Assembly (NCBI GenBank): GCA_934621665.1
Contig: CAKTUT010000118.1
Coordinates: 1 to 5,533 of the forward strand
DNA from: an uncultured Oscillospiraceae bacterium
Lineage (GTDB): Bacteria > Bacillota > Clostridia > Oscillospirales > Oscillospiraceae
Direction of reading: 5' to 3'
DNA length: 5,533 nucleotides
Under the pieces are notes generated by a model. The model was not told the origin of the DNA, made no database searches, and saw nothing but the letters and a program-made list of their open reading frames with translations. Below, piece after piece: positions 1 to 5,474 of the stretch (position 1 is its first letter; every line of letters starts with the position of its first letter). The position numbers were made by a program, and so were the translations under genes.

Positions 1-257
1 TTTTAAAGGTACGCCCCACGCCGTTTTGCATGCTCGACGAGATTGACGCGGCGCTGGACGACCGCAATGTCGAGCGTTTTGCGCTTTATTTGCGCAATCT
101 GTGCGACAAGACACAGTTTATCGTCATTACACACCGCCGCGGCACGATGGAGGCGTCAGACGTTCTGTACGGCGTGACGATGCAGGAGCAGGGCATTTCC
201 AAGATTCTGCATATCTGCATGGATGAACTGGAACAGCAGCTGGGTATTACCGGCTGA
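1..257 (+). CDS. smc: SMC chromosome segregation ATPase, C-terminal end (5' partial)
   Basis: This is the last 84 residues of the condensin subunit SMC, which uses ATP to compact and segregate the chromosome together with ScpA and ScpB. The gene enters from the left edge in the frame whose first full codon is at base 3. Visible is the C-terminal half of the split ABC-type head: a Walker B segment (PFCMLDEIDAALDD) with its catalytic Glu and D-loop, then a switch-histidine region (FIVITHRRGTMEASDVLYGVTMQE), which is diagnostic of SMC rather than RecN or Rad50. The hinge, coiled coils, Walker A and signature motif lie outside the window. The stop codon is 17 nt before ftsY, as expected for the common Firmicutes pair smc-ftsY. 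Family assignment is very secure; nothing unusual is seen in the visible part. Confidence 0.95.
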   Translation, partial: LKVRPTPFCMLDEIDAALDDRNVERFALYLRNLCDKTQFIVITHRRGTMEASDVLYGVTMQEQGISKILHICMDELEQQLGITG

Positions 258-274
258 CAGATAGGAGACAGATA

Positions 275-1165
275 ATGGGATTTTTTGATAAGATCAAGCA
301 GGGACTGAGCAAAACCGCAAGCTCCATCAGCAGCGTATTTACCGCGTCTGAATTGGACGACGATTTTTATGACGAGCTCGAAGAAAGCCTGATTCTGGCT
401 GACCTTGGCGTGGAGACGACGGAAAAGGCAGTGACGCGGCTGCGCGCGCTCGCAAAGGAACGGCACATCAAAACGACCGCCGAGGCGCGCGAGGCGCTGC
501 GCGAGGTGTTGGTGGAGATGCTGAATGTAGGCAGCTCCAAGCTGAACCTCAACACGACACCGTCAGTGGTATTGGTAATTGGTGTCAACGGCGTGGGCAA
601 AACTACGACGATTGGCAAAATTGCGAACCAGCTGCGCGGAGAGGGCAGAAAGGTGCTGCTGTGCGCGGCGGATACATTCCGCGCGGCGGCGGCGGATCAG
701 CTTGAGGTGTGGTCGCAGCGCGCGCATGTGGACATCATCCGTCAGCACGAGGGTGCAGACCCGGCAGCTGTTGTCTATGACGCAATTGCGGCTGCAAAAG
801 CGCGCGGCTCTGATGTGATTTTGTGCGACACGGCAGGCCGGCTTCACAACAAGGCGAACCTGATGAATGAACTTGGCAAGATTTCACGTATTTTGTCTCG
901 TGAGCTGCCGGATTCAGCGAAAGAGGTGCTGCTGGTGCTGGACGGCACGACCGGTCAAAATGGCCTGATTCAGGCAAAACAGTTCCAGGAGATTGCCGGT
1001 GTGACCGGCATTGCGCTGACAAAGCTGGACGGTACGGCCAAGGGCGGTATTGTTATTGCGGTTGCCGACGCGCTTCAGATACCGGTCAAATACATCGGTG
1101 TGGGCGAGCAGATGGACGATCTGATGCCGTTTAACGCAGAAGAATTCGTGAAGGCGCTTGTATAA
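275..1165 (+). CDS. ftsY: Signal recognition particle receptor FtsY
   Basis: FtsY is the membrane-associated SRP receptor GTPase. It pairs with Ffh to hand ribosome-nascent chain complexes to the Sec translocon. The 296-residue protein starts with a short amphipathic, basic helix (GFFDKIKQGLSKT, residues 2-14), the usual Firmicutes membrane-targeting segment, followed by the helical N domain (about 20-90). The NG GTPase motifs are all present: G1 GVNGVGKTT (103-111), DTFRAAA (133-139), G3 DTAGR (185-189), G4 TKLDG (249-253), and the closing GVGEQMDDLMPF (275-286). It lacks the long acidic A domain of the E. coli protein, which is normal in this phylum. The ATG is preceded by AGGAG (263-267) at 7-nt spacing. 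The neighbour downstream is rdgB; the ylxM-ffh pair that often follows ftsY in other Firmicutes is absent here. Confidence 0.97.
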   Translation: MGFFDKIKQGLSKTASSISSVFTASELDDDFYDELEESLILADLGVETTEKAVTRLRALAKERHIKTTAEAREALREVLVEMLNVGSSKLNLNTTPSVVLVIGVNGVGKTTTIGKIANQLRGEGRKVLLCAADTFRAAAADQLEVWSQRAHVDIIRQHEGADPAAVVYDAIAAAKARGSDVILCDTAGRLHNKANLMNELGKISRILSRELPDSAKEVLLVLDGTTGQNGLIQAKQFQEIAGVTGIALTKLDGTAKGGIVIAVADALQIPVKYIGVGEQMDDLMPFNAEEFVKALV

Positions 1166-1167
1166 CG

Positions 1168-1173
1168 GAGGGA
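1168..1173 (+). promoter_or_regulatory. Ribosome binding site setting the rdgB start
   Basis: GGAGGG lies 5 nt before the ATG at 1179. A TTG in the same frame at 1158 would add seven residues, but it sits inside the end of ftsY and upstream of this site. The 1179 start also gives the usual family N-terminus (MKAVLASQN). Confidence 0.8.
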
Positions 1174-1178
1174 ACACA

Positions 1179-1787
1179 ATGAAAGCGGTACTGGCAAGTC
1201 AGAACGTGCACAAATTGCAGGAATTGCAGGCAATCCTCGGAGGCCTTGGCATTGAGGTCGTTCTGGAATCAGATATCGGACTGCACATTGACGTGGACGA
1301 GACGGGTACGACATTTGAGGAAAATTCCCGGCTGAAAGCCGAGGCGGTGATGAAAGCGTCGAATATGCCGACGATTGCAGACGATTCGGGTCTGATGGTC
1401 GATGCGCTGGACGGTGCGCCGGGCGTATATTCTGCGCGATACGGTCCGAAAGGGCACGACGGCACGGACGATGAACGGATTGCGTATCTGCTTGAAAACT
1501 TGAAAGACGTGCCAGACGAGCAGCGCACGGCACACTTTGTGTGCGTGATTACGTGCCTGTGGCCGGATGGACGGGAAATTGTTGCGCGCGGCGAGTGCCC
1601 GGGCAAAATTCTGCACGAAAAGCACGGAAAGGGCGGGTTTGGCTATGACCCGGTATTCTATCTTCCGGAATACGGCATGACGTATGCGGAGCTCCCGGCG
1701 GAAAAGAAAAATGAAATCTCCCACAGAGGCTGTGCGCTGCGCGAATTTGTGAGAATCTATAAGGAGAATGGTTATGATGACAAGTAA
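1179..1787 (+). CDS. rdgB: XTP/dITP diphosphatase (RdgB/HAM1 family)
   Basis: This cytosolic house-cleaning enzyme hydrolyses non-canonical purine triphosphates (XTP, dITP, ITP) to the monophosphate plus pyrophosphate, keeping them out of DNA and RNA. The 202-residue length is typical. The N-terminal SxNxxK signature is seen as S7, N9 and K12. The metal and catalytic block is ADDSGLMVDAL (67-77, with D68/D69), followed by APGVYSARYG (80-89). The base-recognition loop is GGFGYDPVF (152-160), and the closing signature K177, N178 and SHR (181-183) is intact. No key residue is missing. The start is the ATG at 1179, not the in-frame TTG at 1158. The gene begins 13 nt after ftsY, and its last 14 bases overlap yhbY, which suggests translational coupling. 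Confidence 0.96.
   Translation: MKAVLASQNVHKLQELQAILGGLGIEVVLESDIGLHIDVDETGTTFEENSRLKAEAVMKASNMPTIADDSGLMVDALDGAPGVYSARYGPKGHDGTDDERIAYLLENLKDVPDEQRTAHFVCVITCLWPDGREIVARGECPGKILHEKHGKGGFGYDPVFYLPEYGMTYAELPAEKKNEISHRGCALREFVRIYKENGYDDK
1761..1766 (+). promoter_or_regulatory. Ribosome binding site inside rdgB that sets the yhbY start
   Basis: AAGGAG lies within the last codons of rdgB. Three in-frame ATGs follow, at 1768, 1774 and 1777. The first is only 1 nt away and too close; 1774 is at 7-nt and 1777 at 10-nt spacing. The 1774 start gives MMTSKQR, which matches the MLTSKQR-like beginning usual in this family. Confidence 0.75.
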
Positions 1788-2235
1788 ACAGCGCGCCGAG
1801 CTGCGCGCGCAGGCCAATACACTTGACACCATTTTGATGATCGGCAAGGGCGGCATTTCAGATATGGTTATTGCCGAGACGGAAAAGCTGCTGGACGCGC
1901 GCGAGCTTGTAAAGGGACGCGTATTGGAAAGTGCGATGCTGACGGCGCGTGAGGCTAGTGATGAGCTTTGCGCACGTACCGGCGCCGACGGCATTCAGGC
2001 GGTTGGCAGCAAATTTGTGATTTACCGTAAGTCTGAAAAACTGGAGCGTGAGCGTGCAGCGGCAAGCAAACCCGCCAAGCCTGCGGCTAAGAAAGTGAAC
2101 CCGGTCAAGGCCGGCGTCCGCAACCGCCGCCGCGCGGCAAAGCTGGAGCGTGAACGCCGCGACAAGTATTTCCATGACGCGGCGGTGAATGCTGCCATTG
2201 AGCGCCGCAGACAACGCGAACAGCAGGACGGCTGA
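1774..2235 (+). CDS. yhbY: CRM-domain ribosome assembly RNA-binding protein YhbY, with extended basic tail
   Basis: YhbY-type proteins are small cytosolic RNA-binding proteins, associated with pre-50S particles, that consist of one CRM domain. Residues 1-86 fit that domain: SKQRAELRAQA at the start, the GxxG-type loop IGKGG (23-27), ELVKGRVLE (44-52), and the final strand VGSKFVIYRK (77-86). The family is normally a little under 100 residues, but this one is 153. Residues 87-153 are rich in Lys, Arg, Ala and Glu, with KLERER occurring twice (89-94 and 123-128) and an NRRRAAKLERERRDKY stretch likely to be helical. The tail could add non-specific rRNA contacts; that is inference. The gene overlaps rdgB by 14 bp and ends 2 nt before nadD-yqeK, matching the Firmicutes yhbY-nadD-yqeK cluster. 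An upstream ATG at 1768 is possible but poorly spaced. Confidence 0.92.
   Translation: MMTSKQRAELRAQANTLDTILMIGKGGISDMVIAETEKLLDARELVKGRVLESAMLTAREASDELCARTGADGIQAVGSKFVIYRKSEKLERERAAASKPAKPAAKKVNPVKAGVRNRRRAAKLERERRDKYFHDAAVNAAIERRRQREQQDG
2038..2157 (+). repeat. Two KLERER-encoding units in the yhbY tail
   Basis: Two 18-base units, at 2038-2055 and 2140-2157, each encode KLERER. They match at 15 of 18 bases, and all three differences are in third codon positions. This suggests an old duplication held at protein level, or simple convergence in a charged low-complexity helix. Confidence 0.5.
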
Positions 2236-2237
2236 GT

Positions 2238-3431
2238 ATGGCGCGTATCGGAATTTACGGTGGAAGCTTCAATCCGCCGCACCGCGGCCATATTCTGGCG
2301 GCGCGTGAGTGCTGCACACGTCTGGCGCTTGACCGGCTGATTTTCATCCCGGATGCCGAACCGCCGCACAAGACGCTTGCGCCCGGATCTCCGGACAGCG
2401 CAACGCGGCTTGCGCTGGTAAAGCTTGCGGCGCAGGACGTGCCGATGGCCGAGGTGAGCGATATGGAGCTTCGACGTGATGGAAGAAGCTACACTGCCGA
2501 CACCGTGCGCCAGCTGCGACAGCAGTATCCGGAAGAGGAACTGGCTTTGCTCATGGGAACGGATATGTATCTGTCGTTTGACCAGTGGCGCGAGCCGGAT
2601 GTGATTGCAAATGCCGTAACGCTTGCCTGTATGTACCGCTCGGACGCGGACGATGCGCTGTTGTCGCAGCTTTGCAGGCAGCGGGAACGGCTGGCCAAAA
2701 CGCTTGGCGCGAGGTCGATTTTTGCCGAAAATGAGGCGCTGGATATCTCGTCCACGCAGGTGCGCAGAATGCTGTTCTTCGGCTGTGCCGACGCGTATTT
2801 GCAGCCGCAGGTGCTGGATGCGATCAAAACACTTGGCCTTTACGGCACAAATGATGTATGCGCCGGACTGGATTTTGAAACACTAAAGGAAAAAAGCCTT
2901 TCTTTGCATAAGCCGAAGCGTGTGCCGCACGCAATCGGATGCAGCGAAACGTCGGCATTGCTTGCGCGTCGTTTTGGCGCAGACGAAACTGCAGCGGCAC
3001 GAGCTGGCATATTGCACGATGTGACAAAGGCGTTGACAACTGCGGAGCAGCGGATGCTCTGTCGTTATGCGGCCCTGACGCTGACTGCCGACGAGGAGAC
3101 GACCCCAGCGCTTTTGCACGCGAAAACCGGCGCATGGGCGGCGGAGACAATCTTTGGCGAGCCGCGGGAGATCTGTGACGCAATTCGATGGCATACGACG
3201 GGAAAGGCCTGCATGACTACGCTCGAAAAAATTGTCTACCTTGCTGATATGATTGAGCCGACGCGCGAGTATCCCGGTGTGGATGAGATTCGCACAGCGG
3301 CAGAGCTTGACCTTGACCGCGCGGTTTTGCTGGCGCTAAAGCGCACCATTGCGTATCTGCACGAGCGCGGCTTTGCGGTGTGTGAGGCGTCGATACAGGC
3401 GCGTGATTTTCTTCTGTCCGAAAGGAACTGA
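2238..3431 (+). CDS. nadD-yqeK: Fused nicotinate-nucleotide adenylyltransferase (NadD) and YqeK-type HD phosphohydrolase
   Basis: One uninterrupted 397-residue frame holds two enzymes that are usually separate adjacent genes. Residues 1 to about 203 are NadD, which joins NaMN and ATP to make deamido-NAD. They carry the nucleotidyltransferase motif GGSFNPPHRGH (8-18), SYTADT (84-89), the GTDMY segment (107-111) and the C-terminal ISSTQVRR (170-177). Residues from about 211 to 397 are a YqeK-type HD domain, a family known for symmetrical Ap4A hydrolysis. All expected metal ligands are visible: H231, the HD pair H260-D261 in AGILHDVTK, H295 in LLHAKTGA, H319 in IRWHTTG, and D337 in YLADMIEP. The short linker (about 204-211) has no stop and no obvious internal start with a good ribosome binding site. 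The ATG lies 2 nt after yhbY with AGGA at 2225-2228. Both halves look catalytically intact; that both are active is inference. Confidence 0.95.
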   Translation: MARIGIYGGSFNPPHRGHILAARECCTRLALDRLIFIPDAEPPHKTLAPGSPDSATRLALVKLAAQDVPMAEVSDMELRRDGRSYTADTVRQLRQQYPEEELALLMGTDMYLSFDQWREPDVIANAVTLACMYRSDADDALLSQLCRQRERLAKTLGARSIFAENEALDISSTQVRRMLFFGCADAYLQPQVLDAIKTLGLYGTNDVCAGLDFETLKEKSLSLHKPKRVPHAIGCSETSALLARRFGADETAAARAGILHDVTKALTTAEQRMLCRYAALTLTADEETTPALLHAKTGAWAAETIFGEPREICDAIRWHTTGKACMTTLEKIVYLADMIEPTREYPGVDEIRTAAELDLDRAVLLALKRTIAYLHERGFAVCEASIQARDFLLSERN

Positions 3432-3442
3432 AACAGAGATTT

Positions 3443-4747
3443 ATGAAACTCTTTGGCAATAAAAAGCATGCCGGCCATGTTCAAAAACGAAAGGCCGGCG
3501 GGGCAAAGTATGGAATTCTGATTGCGCTTTGCGTTCTGCTGGTGCTGGCCGGAACAGGCTTTGCCGTATATAAATTCAACGTCAAGCCGACGCAGGAGAA
3601 TAAAAAGCAGACCGTCATCCAGCAGCCGCTGCCGGTACAGACGGAGGTAAAAGCGCCGACCATCACGAAAACGCAGAAGCAGCTGGACGTAAAAACCGGC
3701 GAAACGGTGGATGTTGCGGTGGAAGAGCCCGCAGGCTTCCGCGAGGGCGTGTATAACATCCTTATCTGCGGCACAGACGGCGACGGCTACCGAACCGACA
3801 CGATCATGATTGCGCATCTGGACACGAACACAAAGCAGACGGCGCTGATGAGCATCCCCCGCGACACCGTGGTGGAGACGAGCGACTATATCATGAAGAT
3901 CAACTCTGTCTATGCAAACGGCGGCGATGAGGGCATGAAGCGTCTGGAAAGCCGGCTCAATACGCTGCTCGGCTTCCCGGTGGATGGCTATTTCCTCGTT
4001 GATCTGGAGGCTTTCCAGAAAGCGGTTGATCTGATTGGCGGCGTCTGGTTTGACGTGCCGATGGATATGTATTATAATGACCCCACGCAGAATCTGCACA
4101 TTGATCTGAAAGCTGGGTATCAGCTTCTTGACGGCGTGAATGCCATGGGGCTTGTCCGCTTCCGCAAGGGCTATGCCTCGCAGGATATCCAGCGGACAAA
4201 GGTGCAGCAGGACTTTTTAAAGGCGCTGGCAAAGCAGTGCCTGTCGATTGGAAACCTGACAAAGCTCAAGGAATTTGCCGATATTTTCTCGGAATATGTC
4301 CTGACTGACCTGACGGTTGGCAATATGCTTTATTTCGCAAAAGAGCTTATGAGCTGCGACCTTGACGAGATGAAGAGCTATACGGTTGAGGGCGAGGGAA
4401 TGATGATTAACGGCGGGTCTTACTATCCGCTTTTTGACTGGAGCATTCTTGACATCGTCAACGAATCGTTCAATCCCTATGAGACCAAGCTGACGAGCGA
4501 GAATATCCACGTGGTTACGCCAGGCGCTGCGCAGACGTATCAGACGCCCGCACAGCCGGAGGAGACGGATTCTGACGAAGTGCCGGATGAGACACTGCCC
4601 GATGATTCTGACGATACGCTTTCGCCGGAAGTACCGGATGAGACACTGCCGGATGAAAACCCGTCCGGCGGCGGCCAGACGCCAGATCCTGGGACAGACG
4701 ATGGAAGCACGCCGGAGCTGCCGGGTGATCCGGAATTCTGGAATTGA
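3443..4747 (+). CDS. LytR-CpsA-Psr (LCP) family cell-wall polymer ligase
   Basis: LCP proteins are membrane-anchored enzymes that move lipid-linked glycopolymers, such as teichoic acids or capsule, onto peptidoglycan; older annotations call them LytR transcriptional regulators. The 434-residue protein has a short basic cytosolic N-terminus (1-23) and one membrane helix (about 24-43, YGILIALCVLLVLAGTGFAV). An extracellular spacer (about 45-100) leads to the LCP domain (about 103-340). Key residues are visible: R117 and D119 in GYRTDTIMIAH, R140 and D141 in SIPRDT, and the VRFRKG...D248..R251...QQ block (238-256) that binds the polyprenyl pyrophosphate. Residues 365-434 form an acidic, Pro/Thr-rich tail with a duplicated EVPDETLPD. 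The ribosome binding site is weak (AAAGGAA at 3421-3427 is about 15 nt away), so translation may be coupled to the gene before it. An LCP gene between yqeK and rsfS is common in Clostridia. The exact polymer substrate cannot be read from the sequence. Confidence 0.93.
   Translation: MKLFGNKKHAGHVQKRKAGGAKYGILIALCVLLVLAGTGFAVYKFNVKPTQENKKQTVIQQPLPVQTEVKAPTITKTQKQLDVKTGETVDVAVEEPAGFREGVYNILICGTDGDGYRTDTIMIAHLDTNTKQTALMSIPRDTVVETSDYIMKINSVYANGGDEGMKRLESRLNTLLGFPVDGYFLVDLEAFQKAVDLIGGVWFDVPMDMYYNDPTQNLHIDLKAGYQLLDGVNAMGLVRFRKGYASQDIQRTKVQQDFLKALAKQCLSIGNLTKLKEFADIFSEYVLTDLTVGNMLYFAKELMSCDLDEMKSYTVEGEGMMINGGSYYPLFDWSILDIVNESFNPYETKLTSENIHVVTPGAAQTYQTPAQPEETDSDEVPDETLPDDSDDTLSPEVPDETLPDENPSGGGQTPDPGTDDGSTPELPGDPEFWN
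4577..4654 (+). repeat. Duplicated 27-bp unit in the LCP tail
   Basis: Bases 4577-4603 and 4628-4654 match at 25 of 27 positions and each encodes EVPDETLPD. They sit 51 bp apart start to start, in frame, and both differences are synonymous. This marks a tandem-duplicating low-complexity segment in the exported tail. Confidence 0.85.
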
Positions 4748-4766
4748 CAACACAAATCGAAGATAG

Positions 4767-4773
4767 AAAGGAA
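4767..4773 (+). promoter_or_regulatory. Ribosome binding site of rsfS
   Basis: AAAGGAA ends 7 nt before the ATG at 4781. It is the only element seen in the 33-nt gap between the LCP gene and rsfS. No terminator hairpin is visible there, so rsfS probably shares the upstream transcript. Confidence 0.7.
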
Positions 4774-4780
4774 AAACTGT

Positions 4781-5143
4781 ATGCTGACAGCAAAGCAAGT
4801 TGCAGCCACCGCCGCAAAGGCGCTGGAGGACAAAATGGGTCTGGACATCCGCGCAATTGAGATTACCGACGTGTCCACGCTTGCCGACTATTTCCTCATC
4901 TGCACCGCTACGTCCAACACGCACGTGCGCACGCTGTGCGACGCAGTGGATGAGGTGCTTGACGTGGCAGGGGAGAAGCTTCTCAACCGCGAGGGTCACC
5001 GCAGCGGCACATGGGTTCTAATGGACTATGGCTGCGTGGTGGTGCATGTATTTACCGAAGAGACGCGCGCATTTTATGATCTGGAGCGTCTGTGGCAGGA
5101 CGGCCGTGAGGTTGACGTCAAAACGTTGACAGATGAAGCGTAA
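4781..5143 (+). CDS. rsfS: Ribosome silencing factor RsfS (YbeB/Iojap family)
   Basis: RsfS binds ribosomal protein uL14 on the 50S subunit and blocks joining with the 30S subunit, slowing translation when nutrients are scarce. The 120-residue length is typical. Family landmarks are in order: a helical N-terminus with ALEDKMGLDI (14-23), then ITDVSTLADYFLICTATS (28-45), the HVRTLCDAVDEVL helix (48-60), EGHRSGTWVLMDYG (71-84), and the closing VVVHVFTEETRAFYDLERLW (86-105). It is the last gene of the upstream run. Its usual Firmicutes partners nadD and yqeK are present as the fusion two genes upstream. No clear intrinsic terminator follows the stop; there is only a run of six T (5152-5157) without a convincing hairpin. 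Confidence 0.96.
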   Translation: MLTAKQVAATAAKALEDKMGLDIRAIEITDVSTLADYFLICTATSNTHVRTLCDAVDEVLDVAGEKLLNREGHRSGTWVLMDYGCVVVHVFTEETRAFYDLERLWQDGREVDVKTLTDEA

Positions 5144-5167
5144 TTTTGTGGTTTTTTCGTGCGGCGC

Positions 5168-5196
5168 TTGACAAAAGCACGCGAAGAACGTACAAT
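5168..5196 (+). promoter_or_regulatory. Housekeeping sigma-A type promoter for leuS
   Basis: A perfect -35 box TTGACA (5168-5173) and a near-perfect -10 box TACAAT (5191-5196) are separated by exactly 17 nt. Transcription would start near the A at 5204, just before the T-box leader. This gives leuS its own strong promoter, separate from the upstream operon. Confidence 0.88.
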
Positions 5197-5203
5197 AACG
5201 TCC

Positions 5204-5434
5204 ATATTGAAAAAGCTGTGATGGGAAAAAGGCGGCGAATGCCCAATTCAGAGAGCCGGCGGATGGTGCAAGCCGGTGCGGGGGCGCTGCTATACTGGTC
5301 TCGGAGCTGCCTGCCTGAATAGGGCTGGACGGTTGACCGCGTTAAAGGTCACTGAGCGGCGCTATGCGCCGGAATCAGGGTGGTACCGCATAAAATTTAT
5401 GCCCCTGACTGCAACGGCAGTCAGGGGCATTTTT
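5204..5434 (+). promoter_or_regulatory. T-box riboswitch leader, leucine class, controlling leuS
   Basis: T-box leaders bind a specific tRNA; uncharged tRNA stabilises an antiterminator and lets the synthetase gene be transcribed. Lower stem I can form by 5231-5236 with 5306-5311, and a middle stem by 5241-5244 with 5282-5285. The AG-rich bulge CAGAGAG is at 5249-5255, and the distal hairpin CCGGC/GCCGG has an 11-nt loop (5261-5271). By position relative to the conserved CTCGGAGC stretch, the specifier is best read as CTG (5295-5297), a Leu codon. Stem II is 5334-5338 with 5347-5351, and stem III is a 6-bp hairpin (5357-5362/5366-5371) with a TAT loop. The T-box AGGGTGGTACCGC (5377-5389) lies in an antiterminator: 5375-5380 with 5403-5408, the 7-nt bulge TGGTACC, then 5388-5393 with 5397-5402. 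Bulge base T5384 would pair with an A discriminator, as in tRNA-Leu. Pairings were worked out by eye. Confidence 0.94.
5399..5434 (+). terminator. Intrinsic terminator of the leuS T-box
   Basis: A perfect 14-bp stem (5399-5412 with 5417-5430) with an AACG loop is followed by a T run (5430-5434). Its 5' arm includes bases 5399-5408, which the antiterminator also needs, so the two structures exclude each other. When tRNA-Leu is charged, this hairpin should stop transcription before leuS. Confidence 0.93.
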
Positions 5435-5462
5435 GCGGCTGGATCTTGAAATATCAAACGAA

Positions 5463-5468
5463 GAGGAG
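5463..5468 (+). promoter_or_regulatory. Ribosome binding site of leuS
   Basis: GAGGAG lies 6 nt before the ATG at 5475, after the terminator, so it is transcribed only on readthrough of the T-box. Confidence 0.8.
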
Positions 5469-5474
5469 TTTGTT

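Noticed and set aside
1158..1178. In-frame TTG upstream of rdgB giving a seven-residue longer protein
   Set aside because: It lies inside the end of ftsY, before the GGAGGG site at 1168-1173, and the added residues do not fit the family N-terminus.
1768..1770. First of three in-frame ATGs for yhbY
   Set aside because: Only 1 nt separates it from AAGGAG; the ATG at 1774 has proper spacing and matches the family start.
3236..4099. Long open frame on the minus strand (287 codons), with similar ones at 1269-1994 and 4217-4999
   Set aside because: Each lies opposite a well-identified plus-strand gene, has no recognisable domain or start signal, and is explained by GC-leaning third positions that remove stops on the other strand.
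4744..4772. TTGACA just before rsfS as a promoter
   Set aside because: No -10-like hexamer occurs at 16-18 nt spacing; the region there is the purine-rich ribosome binding site.
5126..5155. TTGACA at the end of rsfS as a second leuS promoter
   Set aside because: At 17-nt spacing there is no TATAAT-like box; the promoter at 5168-5196 is far better.
5144..5160. Possible terminator after rsfS, based on the six-T run
   Set aside because: No stable GC-rich hairpin directly precedes the T run.
5156..5185. Imperfect inverted repeat TTCGTGC / GCACGCGAA around the -35 box, as a possible operator
   Set aside because: The arms need a 2-base gap to pair and match no operator I know; chance is a sufficient explanation.
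5191..5201. AACGT repeated on both sides of the -10 box
   Set aside because: Five-base repeats are too short to support a regulatory site.
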